Assembly (NCBI GenBank): GCA_010365135.1
Contig: JAAFGY010000010.1
Span: 1-43,443, forward strand
Reading direction: 5' to 3'
Origin: Flavobacterium sp.
Lineage (GTDB): Bacteria; Bacteroidota; Bacteroidia; Flavobacteriales; Flavobacteriaceae
DNA length: 43,443 nucleotides
Part shown: piece after piece, positions 28,146-37,695 of the stretch
Layout: every line of letters begins with the position of its first letter
Numbering within the stretch: position 1 is the stretch's first letter
Translations under genes and position numbers: made by a program
The notes under the pieces: generated by a model
What the model was told of the DNA's origin: nothing
Databases searched by the model: none
What the model saw: the letters and a program-made list of their open reading frames with translations, nothing else

Positions 28146-28994
28146 TTACCTGTTTTTTAGGATGTAAATGTGTGAAGAATACTCAAAATTCTTCTTTGCT
28201 TTCCAATTTGATTGCAATCCGATGAAAAACGCTTTGATAAAATTCATTTTCCCGGATTTGTATTTTTCGGAAAGCAAACTCACATAAAATGAATCAAATT
28301 TCATTGGCAATATTTTTTCCAATTTCATTTCTTCTTTTTCGAAAAGCAATTGTATCGCTGTTTTCGAAAAATGCCAAAAGTGAATGGGCACATCGTAAGC
28401 AGCCCAAAATTTTCCGTAATGTTTTGCGTCGAAAGATTTAAAATTAGGAACAGCAATAATTAATGTCCCGCTGGGTTTTAATAAACGTTTCAATTCCTTG
28501 ATTTGTTTGTCTAAATCTGGAACGTGTTCTAAAACGTGCCACATCGAAATCACGTCAAAAGAATGGTTTTCTAATTCGCTGGTTTGTTCCACAAATGAAA
28601 CTCCTTTGCTTTTTGCAATAGCTTTTGCCTTATCACTTGGCTCCACTCCTATTGTTTGCCAGCCGTCATTTTTAGCAACCGACAAAAATTCTCCTGTCCC
28701 TGCTCCAATGTCTAAAATTCTTCCTTTTTGTGGTTGAAGCGAATTTATTAAATTCAGTTTGTTCATTAAAGCAATGCTTTTTATAAAATGGTACAGTTTT
28801 TCAAACAAAGAACGTTTATTGTCGGTATGTGAAATATAATCTTCGCTCTCGTAATATTTACCCAAATTTTCTAAATTGGGTTGCGGATAAGTGATTAACA
28901 TATCCAAAGTTTCGTCGTGATACAAATCGAAAGTTTCTTTAGAAACCGAATAATCTTTTACAGCGAGAAAATGTTTTTTGTTTGAAATGTCCAT
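28146..28994 (-). CDS. Class I SAM-dependent methyltransferase
   Basis: GRILDIGAGTGEFLSVAK, ISMWHVLEHVPDL. Confidence 0.92.
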   Translation of the reverse strand: MDISNKKHFLAVKDYSVSKETFDLYHDETLDMLITYPQPNLENLGKYYESEDYISHTDNKRSLFEKLYHFIKSIALMNKLNLINSLQPQKGRILDIGAGTGEFLSVAKNDGWQTIGVEPSDKAKAIAKSKGVSFVEQTSELENHSFDVISMWHVLEHVPDLDKQIKELKRLLKPSGTLIIAVPNFKSFDAKHYGKFWAAYDVPIHFWHFSKTAIQLLFEKEEMKLEKILPMKFDSFYVSLLSEKYKSGKMNFIKAFFIGLQSNWKAKKNFEYSSHIYILKNR

Positions 28995-29048
28995 TTATTT
29001 ATTTTATTCTTTTATTAAATTCTTAACAATATCAAGGGGTAACAAACT

Positions 29049-29064
29049 AGTTTCACGTGGAACA
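29049..29064. promoter_or_regulatory. parS-like site AGTTTCACGTGGAACA
   Basis: Two mismatches to TGTTTCACGTGAAACA. Confidence 0.6.
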
Positions 29065-29068
29065 AGTG

Positions 29069-29143
29069 CAGACTGTAGATTTTAGAATGCAGATTTTAGA
29101 TTCATCCACAATCTAAAATCTGAAATCTGAAATCTGAAATTAT
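29069..29143. repeat. Simple AATCTGAAATCTG-type repeat tract
   Basis: Related to 2946-3031 tract. Confidence 0.7.
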
Positions 29144-31011
29144 CTTCCCATATAAATCAACAATACGGAAACATCGCTTGGCGAAACTCCGCTTATTCTT
29201 GATGCTTGCGAAATAGTCACCGGACGTATCTTGCTTAATTTCTGTTTTGCTTCTATTGACATTGATTTTATTTTATTGTAATCAAAATTTTCAGGAATTT
29301 TTACGTCTTCTAATCTTGTCAATTTATTGGCATTGTTTCGTTCCTTTTCAATATAACCGGAATACTTTACTTGTATTTCGGCTTGTTCTAAGATTTCTTG
29401 ATCCAAATTATTTTCTGCAACATAAGCTGCAACCTTTTCGAATTTTATGATGTCTTCCAAATCAATTTGCGGACGAGAGAATACTTTAAACATTTTGTCG
29501 CCTTGCGTAATTAAGGCCGTATCTTTTGATTCTAAAATAGGATTTGCTTCCGCCATTGTAACACTCGTTTCTTTGAAAAACGCGACCATTTTTTCGGATT
29601 CATTCAGTTTGTGCTCCATTCGACGCAAGCGCTTTTCGGAAGCCAAACCTATTTCATAAGACATTGGTGTTAATCTAAAATCAGCATTGTCTTGACGCAA
29701 TAATGTTCTAAATTCGGCACGAGAAGTAAACATTCTATATGGTTCTTCGGTTCCTTTGGTGATTAAATCGTCAATTAAAACACCAATATATGCTTCATCT
29801 CTTTTTAAAATCAGAGGTGCTTTTTCTTGAACTTTTAAGGCCGCATTAATTCCAGCCATCAATCCTTGAGATGCTGCTTCTTCATATCCTGTGGTTCCGT
29901 TTATTTGTCCAGCGAAATACAATCCTTCGACTAATTTGGTTTCGAGAGTGTGTTTCAATTGAGTTGGAGGGAAATAATCATATTCAATCGCATATCCTGG
30001 GCGGAAAAATTTCACATTTTCAAATCCAACCACAGAACGCAACGCTTTGAATTGAATATCTTCTGGAAGTGATGTAGAAAATCCATTTACATAAACTTCA
30101 CAGGTATTCCAACCTTCTGGCTCCACAAACAATTGGTGTCTTTCTTTATCCGCAAAACGATTAATTTTATCTTCGATAGATGGACAATATCTTGGTCCGA
30201 TAGATTGTATTCTACCATTAAACATTGGCGAACGATCAAAACCTTCTCTCAAAATATTGTGAACTTCCAAAGAAGTATAGGTCATATGACACGATTTTTG
30301 GTGAGCCAATGGTTTGGTTACATCCGAATATGAAAATTTATCCGGTTTGGCATCGCCCTTTTCTTCATTCATTTTAGAATAATCCAAAGAACGACCATCA
30401 ACCCTTGGCGGCGTTCCTGTTTTCATTCTTCCTGCTTGAAAACCTGCATTGACTAAATCTTCGGTAATTCCATAAGCGGCACTCTCACCTGCTCTTCCTC
30501 CACCGAATTGTTTTTCGCCAATATGAATCAATCCGTTTAGGAAAGTTCCATTGGTTAAAACAACAGATTTCGAACGAATTTCAATCCCCAAAGAAGTTCT
30601 GATTCCCTTTATTTTACCATTCTCGATAATCAAGCCTTTAACCATTTCTTGGTAAAAATCAAGGTTTGGCGTTCCTTCGAGCATCAATCTCCATTCTTCG
30701 GCAAAACGCATTCGGTCGCTTTGGACTCTTGGCGACCACATTGCAGGCCCTTTGGATTTGTTCAACATCTTGAATTGAATCGCAGTATTGTCAGAAACAA
30801 TTCCGGAATATCCTCCAAGAGCGTCAATTTCCCGAACGATTTGACCTTTCGCAATTCCTCCCATAGCAGGATTGCAAGACATTTGAGCAATGTTTTGCAA
30901 ACTCATTGTCACCAATAAAGTTTTAGCACCCAAATTGGCAGCGGCGGCAGCAGCTTCAGAACCGCCGTGACCAGCTCCAACTACAATTACATCATATTCT
31001 TCTTGAAACAT
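29140..31011 (-). CDS. mnmG: tRNA uridine-5-carboxymethylaminomethyl modification enzyme MnmG (GidA)
   Basis: DVIVVGAGHGGSEAAAAAANLGAKTLL; CNPAMGGIAKGQIVREIDALGG; GQINGTTGYEEAASQGL. Confidence 0.98.
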   Translation of the reverse strand: MFQEEYDVIVVGAGHGGSEAAAAAANLGAKTLLVTMSLQNIAQMSCNPAMGGIAKGQIVREIDALGGYSGIVSDNTAIQFKMLNKSKGPAMWSPRVQSDRMRFAEEWRLMLEGTPNLDFYQEMVKGLIIENGKIKGIRTSLGIEIRSKSVVLTNGTFLNGLIHIGEKQFGGGRAGESAAYGITEDLVNAGFQAGRMKTGTPPRVDGRSLDYSKMNEEKGDAKPDKFSYSDVTKPLAHQKSCHMTYTSLEVHNILREGFDRSPMFNGRIQSIGPRYCPSIEDKINRFADKERHQLFVEPEGWNTCEVYVNGFSTSLPEDIQFKALRSVVGFENVKFFRPGYAIEYDYFPPTQLKHTLETKLVEGLYFAGQINGTTGYEEAASQGLMAGINAALKVQEKAPLILKRDEAYIGVLIDDLITKGTEEPYRMFTSRAEFRTLLRQDNADFRLTPMSYEIGLASEKRLRRMEHKLNESEKMVAFFKETSVTMAEANPILESKDTALITQGDKMFKVFSRPQIDLEDIIKFEKVAAYVAENNLDQEILEQAEIQVKYSGYIEKERNNANKLTRLEDVKIPENFDYNKIKSMSIEAKQKLSKIRPVTISQASRISGVSPSDVSVLLIYMGR

Positions 31012-31088
31012 TTGATTTCAGATTGTTGATTAACGATTAATGTTTTCAGATTTATTTTCTGAAACCAAAATCTTTATTTAAAAACATT

Positions 31089-31104
31089 TGTTCCACGTGA
31101 AACA
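31089..31104. promoter_or_regulatory. parS-like site TGTTCCACGTGAAACA
   Basis: One mismatch to canonical TGTTTCACGTGAAACA. Confidence 0.85.
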
Positions 31105-31157
31105 TTTGATTTAAGGTTTTTGATTTTCATCATAACAAAAAACAGCCTTTACAAAGT

Positions 31158-31173
31158 TGTTCCACGTGAAACA
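31158..31173. promoter_or_regulatory. parS-like site TGTTCCACGTGAAACA
   Basis: Identical to site at 31089. Confidence 0.85.
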
Positions 31174-31200
31174 AGATTGTAAAGCTATAAAAACAGATCG

Positions 31201-31620
31201 CTATTGTTCCACGTGAAACATAGCTAGTTTTTCATCTTCTTTACTTCTCATAAGAAGCTCGTCCTTTCCGGTTTTATCTTTGTACCCGCAGTAATGTAAA
31301 ACTCCGTGAACCAGAACGCGTTTCAATTCTTCATCAAAAGGGACATTGAAATCGACAGCATTATCTTTAACCCTTTCGACAGAAACAAAAACATCTCCGT
31401 TGATTTCATTTCCAATAGTGTAGTCAAAACTAATAATATCAGTCAATGTATCGTGGCCTAAATGCTCTACGTTTATTTTATGCAAATAATCATCATCGCA
31501 AAAAATGTAGTTTATCTCGCCTTCTTTCTTGTTTTCGGAAGTGATTACGTTAGAAATCCAGTTGCTAATCGCCTCTTCATTCTCTAGCGTAAATTCGGTT
31601 TCGTAATTAAAGTCTATCAT
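31201..31620 (-). CDS. ybeY: rRNA maturation endonuclease YbeY
   Basis: LGHDTLTDIISFDY; VLVHGVLHYCGYKDKTGKDELLM. Confidence 0.95.
   Translation of the reverse strand: MIDFNYETEFTLENEEAISNWISNVITSENKKEGEINYIFCDDDYLHKINVEHLGHDTLTDIISFDYTIGNEINGDVFVSVERVKDNAVDFNVPFDEELKRVLVHGVLHYCGYKDKTGKDELLMRSKEDEKLAMFHVEQ
31205..31220. promoter_or_regulatory. parS-like site TGTTCCACGTGAAACA inside the ybeY 3' end
   Basis: Identical 16-mer; encodes the C-terminal MFHVEQ of YbeY. Confidence 0.85.
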
Positions 31621-34600
31621 TTTTTATTAAAATATTCTTGAACTTTTTGATTAAAATTGGAGCGCAAAGGTAAGGATTGTCTATTTAATATTTCTATACT
31701 GTTTAAATAATCCAATAAAGCGGGCGGCAAGGGTTTAGATTGATTCGAAAACTCCTTTTTATTGGTTTCCGATTGGCGTTTGTTTTCTTGTCCTTGTTGC
31801 TGAATTGCCGTGTTTAATTTCAACAATTCTTGTTTTACATTCAAAATTCTTTGCAACGTTTCATTCTTAAAACCTTTGTCTAATAACTGCTTTTCTATCT
31901 GCTTCATTTGTTCCAAAGCATTCTGGCCGCTTCCTCCTATTCCTTGTTTGTTCAATTCGTTTTGTAATGCTTCGCGCAATTGCTTTTGCTCTTTATAAAT
32001 TTCCATAATCGCTTTTGCATCGCCTTCTCCATCTTCACCGTTTTCGCCTTCTGATCCAGATTTTTTGCCCTCTTTTCCTTTTTCGCCTTCTTTTCCATCG
32101 CCTGGTTTTTGACCTTTTTTCATTCCTTCTTTCATCTTTTCGGCCAATCCTTCCTGTTTCTTGATAATATCGGGCAATTGCATTCCTTCACCTTGACCGG
32201 GTTTTGGCTTTCCGGATCCTTCTCCCGACATCGACATTTGCATATTATTTAAAATATCTGCCAAGAAATCTGCTAATTTATTGGAAGAAGAAACAGCATA
32301 TTGTTGGTGCGAAATTCCTTTGGGAATTTGGGCATCAACAAGTGTTTCCAAGGATTTGTCTAAATTATACTGGGTGTTACCAATTTCTTTTGTGATGTTT
32401 TCACCAATTTTTGGATTACGCAACGACATTGCAAACAAACTATCGTCAATGTGTTTGAACTGTAATTTTAAATCCTGTTGAATTTTTAAATTTTTGTTGA
32501 ATGCTGGAGATCCTATTTTATAACTCTTAAACTTGTCCATCAAGTCTTCTTGTGAAAAAGAAAAAGCCAGAAGATTATCAAGAATTTGGCGTAGCATAGC
32601 AATATCTTCCTCTAATTGTTCCATTTCTCCTCCGTCCATACTTTCTTCCATTTTCTGGGACATTTGTTTCATCTTCTTGGCCGCACTTTTTTGCTTTGGT
32701 TTGGCATTTGATTTCTTGTCTTTTTGCAGTTCTTCAGATGCTTTCTTTAAATCCTCATCAATGCTTTTTTGTTGTTCTTTGTCATTTGGAATTTCCAAAG
32801 GTTTTTTGAGCTCCTTGTTTTCTTTGTCCAACTCTTGTAAATCTTCTTGAATCTTGTCAAATTCTTTGTTGATTTCGTCTTGATTTTCTGCGTTGTTTTC
32901 CTTTTCTTTATTTGACAATTCTTCTTGCTTTTCGGAAAGCTTATCGAGTTTGTCTTTTAGTTGTTCTGCTTTTTTCTGTACATAATACTTCTTGGTCAGT
33001 TCTACTAATTGTTCTAAACTTTTGGATTGATTTTTTGCATTTTGTTTGAACTTGTCCATTTTTTCCATCAAGTCTTCTTGCTTGATTTTATCATTCAGTT
33101 CTTTAAGTTCATCTAATAATTTTTTGTTTTTCTCCAAATCTTTGTCTACATTATCCAATCTTTTTTGCAATTCTTCCTTGAATTTGTCTTTTTTATCTGT
33201 TTTTGATTTGTCAAGATTATCTTTCATTTTCTCGGCAAAATCTTTCATCATTTTATCTTGCTGATTTTGACGTTTGATAAAATCATTGATTTTTTGTTGG
33301 TCTTTAAATTCAAGATTATCTTTTTCCTTTCCTGATTTTTGCAGTTTATCCATCTCTGAAATTTGCTTGTCCTGATTTTTTAATGATTTTTCTAAACCAT
33401 TGATACTTTCATTTTGCTGTTGAAAATCCTGATCTTCCTTTTCTTCGTCGGTTGCAATACGATTGGAGAAAACAGAAGACTTCGTGCTTTTGAAATTGTG
33501 AATCGCATCGTTGTCAAAAACCTCAAAATAATATTCATAAGAAACACCTTGATCGACGGGAAGCGAACTTGGAAAAGCAAAAATAAACTGGTCGTTAAGA
33601 TTCGACTTAACTGCAATTGTTCCACGTTTAACCAATTCTGGTTTGTTTTTAGGATAATAAACAACTTGTAGCTTGGACAGTCCATAATCATCCGAGATTT
33701 GTCCTAAAACATAGTTTTTTTCGACTTTTAAACTGTCAGGAGCGTTGTTTACGTTGATGGTTGGAAATTGATCTTTAATTACAGAAATCTGATAATTTAA
33801 TTTTTCATAATTTTTTACTTTGGCATTCGAAGTAAGGATTTGATATTCCGTGCTTTGAGAGATTTGTTTTGATAAAGAAAAATTGTTTTCAGACTTAACA
33901 AAAGAAGCATTCAAAGAAGCGTTTTTCCAAACCACATTTTGAGTTGCCAAAGCATTAATCTTCCAAGTAACGCGAGTACCTTCGGGAATAATGGCGTTTC
34001 CATTTCCTTTTATGATTTCTGGTTTTCTATTCAAATACGACGGGAAATTCAACTGCATTTCAAAGTTGGCAATCGACGGAACGGTAACTACATTCAATTC
34101 ATAATCTGAGGAAGAAACTGCATTTGCCTCCACGTGGAACAAAACATTGGAACTTGGATTTTCTATTGTGTATTGAAACTCTCCGGCTTTAGTAGTTTCC
34201 ATAAAATAACTTTCGTCACCAATGAAAATCATTGCGTTTTCGGGAACTATTTTTCCTTCGGTTTTTATGCGAACAATGAAATCCTTGTTTTGTTCCGTTT
34301 GCAAAGTGCTGTTCAAAACCACGAATTGAAATGGCGCGGGAGGCAAAAACTGCTCTTGAAAATGCACTACCCTATTCAAACTTTGAGAAAGTATTTTACT
34401 ATTTCCCGAAACATAAAAGAAAGCAAAAAACAAAATTGGCAGTATTGCCAAAGGCAAATATTTTCTGTTCGAATTAAAATTAATGGCGTTTCCAAAAGGT
34501 ATTGGCTGCAATGCATTTGCTTTTTGTTCGATGGAAGCCAACAACAATTCGGATTGATTTTCGTCATTCGACAATTGAAGAAAATTAGTCAGTTTGTCGT

Positions 34601-34913
34601 TCACTTCGGCAAAATGATTTCCAATGATGGCAGAAGCTTCGTTGTAATCGATTCCTTTTTGAAGTTTAAACAATTTGAAAATTGGAAACAAGATATATCG
34701 AAACAATAAGAAAATTTCTACTCCAATGAAAAGCCAAAACAAGACCGTTCTTCCCATTGGCTTGAGCCAAAGAAAATATTCCACGAAAAGCGTGAACAAG
34801 AAATACAACAATCCCAAACCGATAAAGAATATTATTCCTCGAATCAGTTCATTGGTGTAAAACTTCTTGATGAAAAGTTCCAGCTTTTGATATATGAAAT
34901 TTGATTGTTCCAA
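31617..34913 (-). CDS. DUF4175-like large membrane protein with long Lys/Gln-rich coiled-coil region
   Basis: N-terminal TM helices; extended coiled-coil; GEGSGKPKPGQGEGMQLPDIIKKQEGLAEKMKEGMKKG; 4-nt overlap with ybeY. Confidence 0.75.
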   Translation of the reverse strand: MEQSNFIYQKLELFIKKFYTNELIRGIIFFIGLGLLYFLFTLFVEYFLWLKPMGRTVLFWLFIGVEIFLLFRYILFPIFKLFKLQKGIDYNEASAIIGNHFAEVNDKLTNFLQLSNDENQSELLLASIEQKANALQPIPFGNAINFNSNRKYLPLAILPILFFAFFYVSGNSKILSQSLNRVVHFQEQFLPPAPFQFVVLNSTLQTEQNKDFIVRIKTEGKIVPENAMIFIGDESYFMETTKAGEFQYTIENPSSNVLFHVEANAVSSSDYELNVVTVPSIANFEMQLNFPSYLNRKPEIIKGNGNAIIPEGTRVTWKINALATQNVVWKNASLNASFVKSENNFSLSKQISQSTEYQILTSNAKVKNYEKLNYQISVIKDQFPTINVNNAPDSLKVEKNYVLGQISDDYGLSKLQVVYYPKNKPELVKRGTIAVKSNLNDQFIFAFPSSLPVDQGVSYEYYFEVFDNDAIHNFKSTKSSVFSNRIATDEEKEDQDFQQQNESINGLEKSLKNQDKQISEMDKLQKSGKEKDNLEFKDQQKINDFIKRQNQQDKMMKDFAEKMKDNLDKSKTDKKDKFKEELQKRLDNVDKDLEKNKKLLDELKELNDKIKQEDLMEKMDKFKQNAKNQSKSLEQLVELTKKYYVQKKAEQLKDKLDKLSEKQEELSNKEKENNAENQDEINKEFDKIQEDLQELDKENKELKKPLEIPNDKEQQKSIDEDLKKASEELQKDKKSNAKPKQKSAAKKMKQMSQKMEESMDGGEMEQLEEDIAMLRQILDNLLAFSFSQEDLMDKFKSYKIGSPAFNKNLKIQQDLKLQFKHIDDSLFAMSLRNPKIGENITKEIGNTQYNLDKSLETLVDAQIPKGISHQQYAVSSSNKLADFLADILNNMQMSMSGEGSGKPKPGQGEGMQLPDIIKKQEGLAEKMKEGMKKGQKPGDGKEGEKGKEGKKSGSEGENGEDGEGDAKAIMEIYKEQKQLREALQNELNKQGIGGSGQNALEQMKQIEKQLLDKGFKNETLQRILNVKQELLKLNTAIQQQGQENKRQSETNKKEFSNQSKPLPPALLDYLNSIEILNRQSLPLRSNFNQKVQEYFNKK

Positions 34914-35054
34914 AATTTATAACGCTTATTTATAACCGCTAAAAGTAACCATTTTTCAATTCTGTCACTGTTAAAAATATAATAAACGAGTGAATGGCTG
35001 AAAAAACGAAAATTATTCTCTTTTTCAAGTTTCTCATTTCACTAATTGAAATCG

Positions 35055-35062
35055 TATATTTG
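35055..35062 (+). promoter_or_regulatory. -7 element TATATTTG upstream of gltX
   Basis: Matches TAnnTTTG, 17 nt before ATG. Confidence 0.6.
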
Positions 35063-35079
35063 CACCAAAATTAATAAAA

Positions 35080-36903
35080 ATGTCGAAACAAGTTCGGGTG
35101 CGTTTTGCACCAAGTCCAACGGGACCTTTACATATTGGCGGTGTTCGTACTGCGCTATTCAATTATTTGTTTGCCAAAAAAAACAAGGGTGTTTTCTTTC
35201 TTAGAATTGAGGACACGGATCAAAATCGTTTTGTTCACGGTGCTGAAGAATATATTATGGAAGCCTTAGAATGGTTGGGAATTTCACCGGATGAAACCAT
35301 TGGGAAAAATGAAAAATTTGGTCCTTACAAACAATCCGAAAGGAAACATTTGTACAAGCAATATGCCGATGAATTAATCGATTCTGGAAATGCATATTAT
35401 GCTTTTGACACTGCCGAAGCTTTGGATTTCCATAGAAAACAACACGAAGAACAAGGAAAAACGTTTATTTACAACCATCACAATCGCGAGAAATTAGATA
35501 CTTCTTTGGTAATTTCAGCTGGAGAAACGGCTAAGAGAATTGCAGCTGGAGAAGATTTTGTAATTCGTTTTAAAACACCTGTAAACGAAACTTTGGTTTT
35601 GCAAGACATCATTCGTGGTGAAGTAAAATTCGAAACTAATCTTTTAGATGACAAAGTTTTATTCAAAAGCGATGGAATGCCAACCTATCATTTGGCTAAT
35701 ATTGTAGATGATCATTTAATGGAAACTTCGCACGTAATTCGAGGCGAAGAATGGTTACCATCAATGCCGTTGCACGTTTTATTGTACAGAGCATTTGGTT
35801 GGGAAGCCCCGGAATTTGCACATTTGCCTTTGATTATGAAACCTATTGGAAACGGGAAATTATCCAAACGTGATGGTGATAAAATGGGATTTCCTGTATT
35901 TCCATTAGATTGGAAAACGGCTGAAGGTATTTCGTCAGGTTATAGAGAAAAAGGATTTTTCCCGGAAGCTGTAATCAACTTTTTAGCTTTATTAGGATGG
36001 AATGACGGAACAGAACAAGAAATATTTTCACTCGAAGAATTAGTGGAGAAATTTGATTTGAGCAGAGTTCACAAAGCAGGAGCCAAATTTGATCCAGAAA
36101 AAAACAAATGGTTCAATCATCAGTATTTACAAAAACAAAGTGATGAAAGTTTGGCAAAACAATTTGTAAATTATATTCCACTTAAGGATTTAACGAAAAA
36201 ACTCCAAAAAACAGGAAATGAAAAAAATCATTTAATTGATGAATTAAATATTATTATGGGTGATTTAGGTAAACAACTTCAGAAAATAGGAAAAGAAAAT
36301 GCCCAAGTAATTAGTAACTTAAATATTCCTATGAATGATTTAGGCAAACAGCTTCAAAAAATAGGAAAAGAAAACGCCCAAGCAATTAGTAATTTAAATA
36401 TTTCTATGAATGATTTAGGAAAACAACTTCAAGAAATAGGAAAAGAAAACACCCAAGAAATTAGCAATTTAAGTGCTACAATGCTGGATTTAGGTAAGCA
36501 GCTTCAAAATTCATTGAAAGATTTAAATATTAATAAAACAATCTCATTAATAAAAGAACGTGCAGATTTTGTTTCTGATTTTTGGGAATTGAGTGATTTC
36601 TTTTTTCAAGCACCAACAGCTTATGACGAAAAAGCAAAGAAAAATTGGAAAGAAGAAACTCCATCTTTAATGCAAGAATTGATTTCGGTTCTTGGAGAAA
36701 TAACCGATTTTACTTCCTTGAATATCGAAACAATCGTAAAAGATTGGATGACGAAAAACGAAATTGGAATGGGAAAAGTAATGCAACCTTTCCGTTTAAG
36801 CTTAGTTGGCGCTTTGAAAGGACCACATTTATTTGACATCGTCGAACTCATTGGAAAAGAAGAAACGATTGCTAGAATAAACAAAGCTATCGTTAGTCTT
36901 TAA
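35080..36903 (+). CDS. gltX: Glutamyl-tRNA synthetase with repeat insertion
   Basis: RFAPSPTGPLHIGGVRTALFNYLFA (HIGH), KLSKRDGDKMGFPVFPLDW (KMSKS-type). Confidence 0.97.
   Translation: MSKQVRVRFAPSPTGPLHIGGVRTALFNYLFAKKNKGVFFLRIEDTDQNRFVHGAEEYIMEALEWLGISPDETIGKNEKFGPYKQSERKHLYKQYADELIDSGNAYYAFDTAEALDFHRKQHEEQGKTFIYNHHNREKLDTSLVISAGETAKRIAAGEDFVIRFKTPVNETLVLQDIIRGEVKFETNLLDDKVLFKSDGMPTYHLANIVDDHLMETSHVIRGEEWLPSMPLHVLLYRAFGWEAPEFAHLPLIMKPIGNGKLSKRDGDKMGFPVFPLDWKTAEGISSGYREKGFFPEAVINFLALLGWNDGTEQEIFSLEELVEKFDLSRVHKAGAKFDPEKNKWFNHQYLQKQSDESLAKQFVNYIPLKDLTKKLQKTGNEKNHLIDELNIIMGDLGKQLQKIGKENAQVISNLNIPMNDLGKQLQKIGKENAQAISNLNISMNDLGKQLQEIGKENTQEISNLSATMLDLGKQLQNSLKDLNINKTISLIKERADFVSDFWELSDFFFQAPTAYDEKAKKNWKEETPSLMQELISVLGEITDFTSLNIETIVKDWMTKNEIGMGKVMQPFRLSLVGALKGPHLFDIVELIGKEETIARINKAIVSL
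36181..36525 (+). repeat. In-frame 75-bp (25-aa) tandem repeats inside gltX
   Basis: Units at 36181 (diverged), 36256, 36331, 36406, partial 36481; consensus MNDLGKQLQKIGKENAQAISNLNIS. Confidence 0.95.
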
Positions 36904-36920
36904 AAAGTATCAATATAAAA

Positions 36921-36960
36921 AAAAGCACAAATTCAATAAAGGATTTGTGCTTTTTGCTTT
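36921..36960 (+). terminator. gltX terminator
   Basis: aaaagcacaaat / atttgtgctttt hairpin with T-rich tail. Confidence 0.85.
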
Positions 36961-36978
36961 TTTATAAAGAACTGTTTT

Positions 36979-37617
36979 CTACAAATAAATAATCAAATTA
37001 CCGTTCAATATTCCTGGATTCCCTTTGAAACTAACACCCAAATTTTGGCTGTTTAAATTTCCAAGCATATTATTTACGCCATATTGATAAGAAACATTCA
37101 AGCGAACGTGTCTTACCCCTGCTGTAATTCCTACTACTGGATAAAAATTGAATTTAGAAATATCTACAATGTCTTTGGCCAATAAGGTAGTTCCAGAAAT
37201 AATATTGGTTTCTTTACCTTTTTCGACATTTAATTTTCCGTTGATTTGAATTAAAGGACCCATTTCTATACTCAAATGATTTTCGACAATTTTATAGCTC
37301 AACATTAAAGATATTTGGGCGGACGAAACTTTATAATTGGTGTCTTCTGCTGTAAATCCACTATTTGTTGCCACTGAAAAATTATTTTCGCTGAACTGCA
37401 TCGCGTAAACCACATCCCAATTGTCATAGTAATTTCCTCGCATCGAAAGTCCTGCGTTCCATCCTGTTTCAGGTTTTGTCTCGAAATTATTGGTATTTAA
37501 TGTAAATTGATTAACACCAAAACTAATCCCAATTCGGTTGGAATCCCTATACTCGTATTGTGCAAAGCAAAACATAGTAATTAGAGAAAAAACAGATGTA
37601 AGAAATATCTTTTTCAT
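36979..37617 (-). CDS. Outer-membrane beta-barrel protein (porin family)
   Basis: Signal peptide MKKIFLTSVFSLITMFCFAQ; alternating strands, RIGISFGVNQF... Confidence 0.75.
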   Translation of the reverse strand: MKKIFLTSVFSLITMFCFAQYEYRDSNRIGISFGVNQFTLNTNNFETKPETGWNAGLSMRGNYYDNWDVVYAMQFSENNFSVATNSGFTAEDTNYKVSSAQISLMLSYKIVENHLSIEMGPLIQINGKLNVEKGKETNIISGTTLLAKDIVDISKFNFYPVVGITAGVRHVRLNVSYQYGVNNMLGNLNSQNLGVSFKGNPGILNGNLIIYL

Positions 37618-37695
37618 AAAATTTAATTATACTAAGACAAACCTAAAGATTTTTTGTAATTTAACAGTGATTTTTTTAACTTAAATTATATTTTT

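Noticed and set aside
32204-33264. Several plus-strand ORFs antisense to the DUF4175-like gene
   Set aside because: Low-complexity Ser/Phe/Cys-rich products mirroring Lys/Glu-rich coding sequence on the other strand; artefacts of composition.
36181-36525. gltX repeats as a CRISPR or intergenic repeat
   Set aside because: Fully in frame inside gltX with coherent peptide units and mixed synonymous changes.
36784-36810. GCAACCTTTCCG inside gltX as another ECF motif
   Set aside because: Lies in conserved coding sequence (MQPFRLSLVGALKGPH) and lacks the -10-like element.
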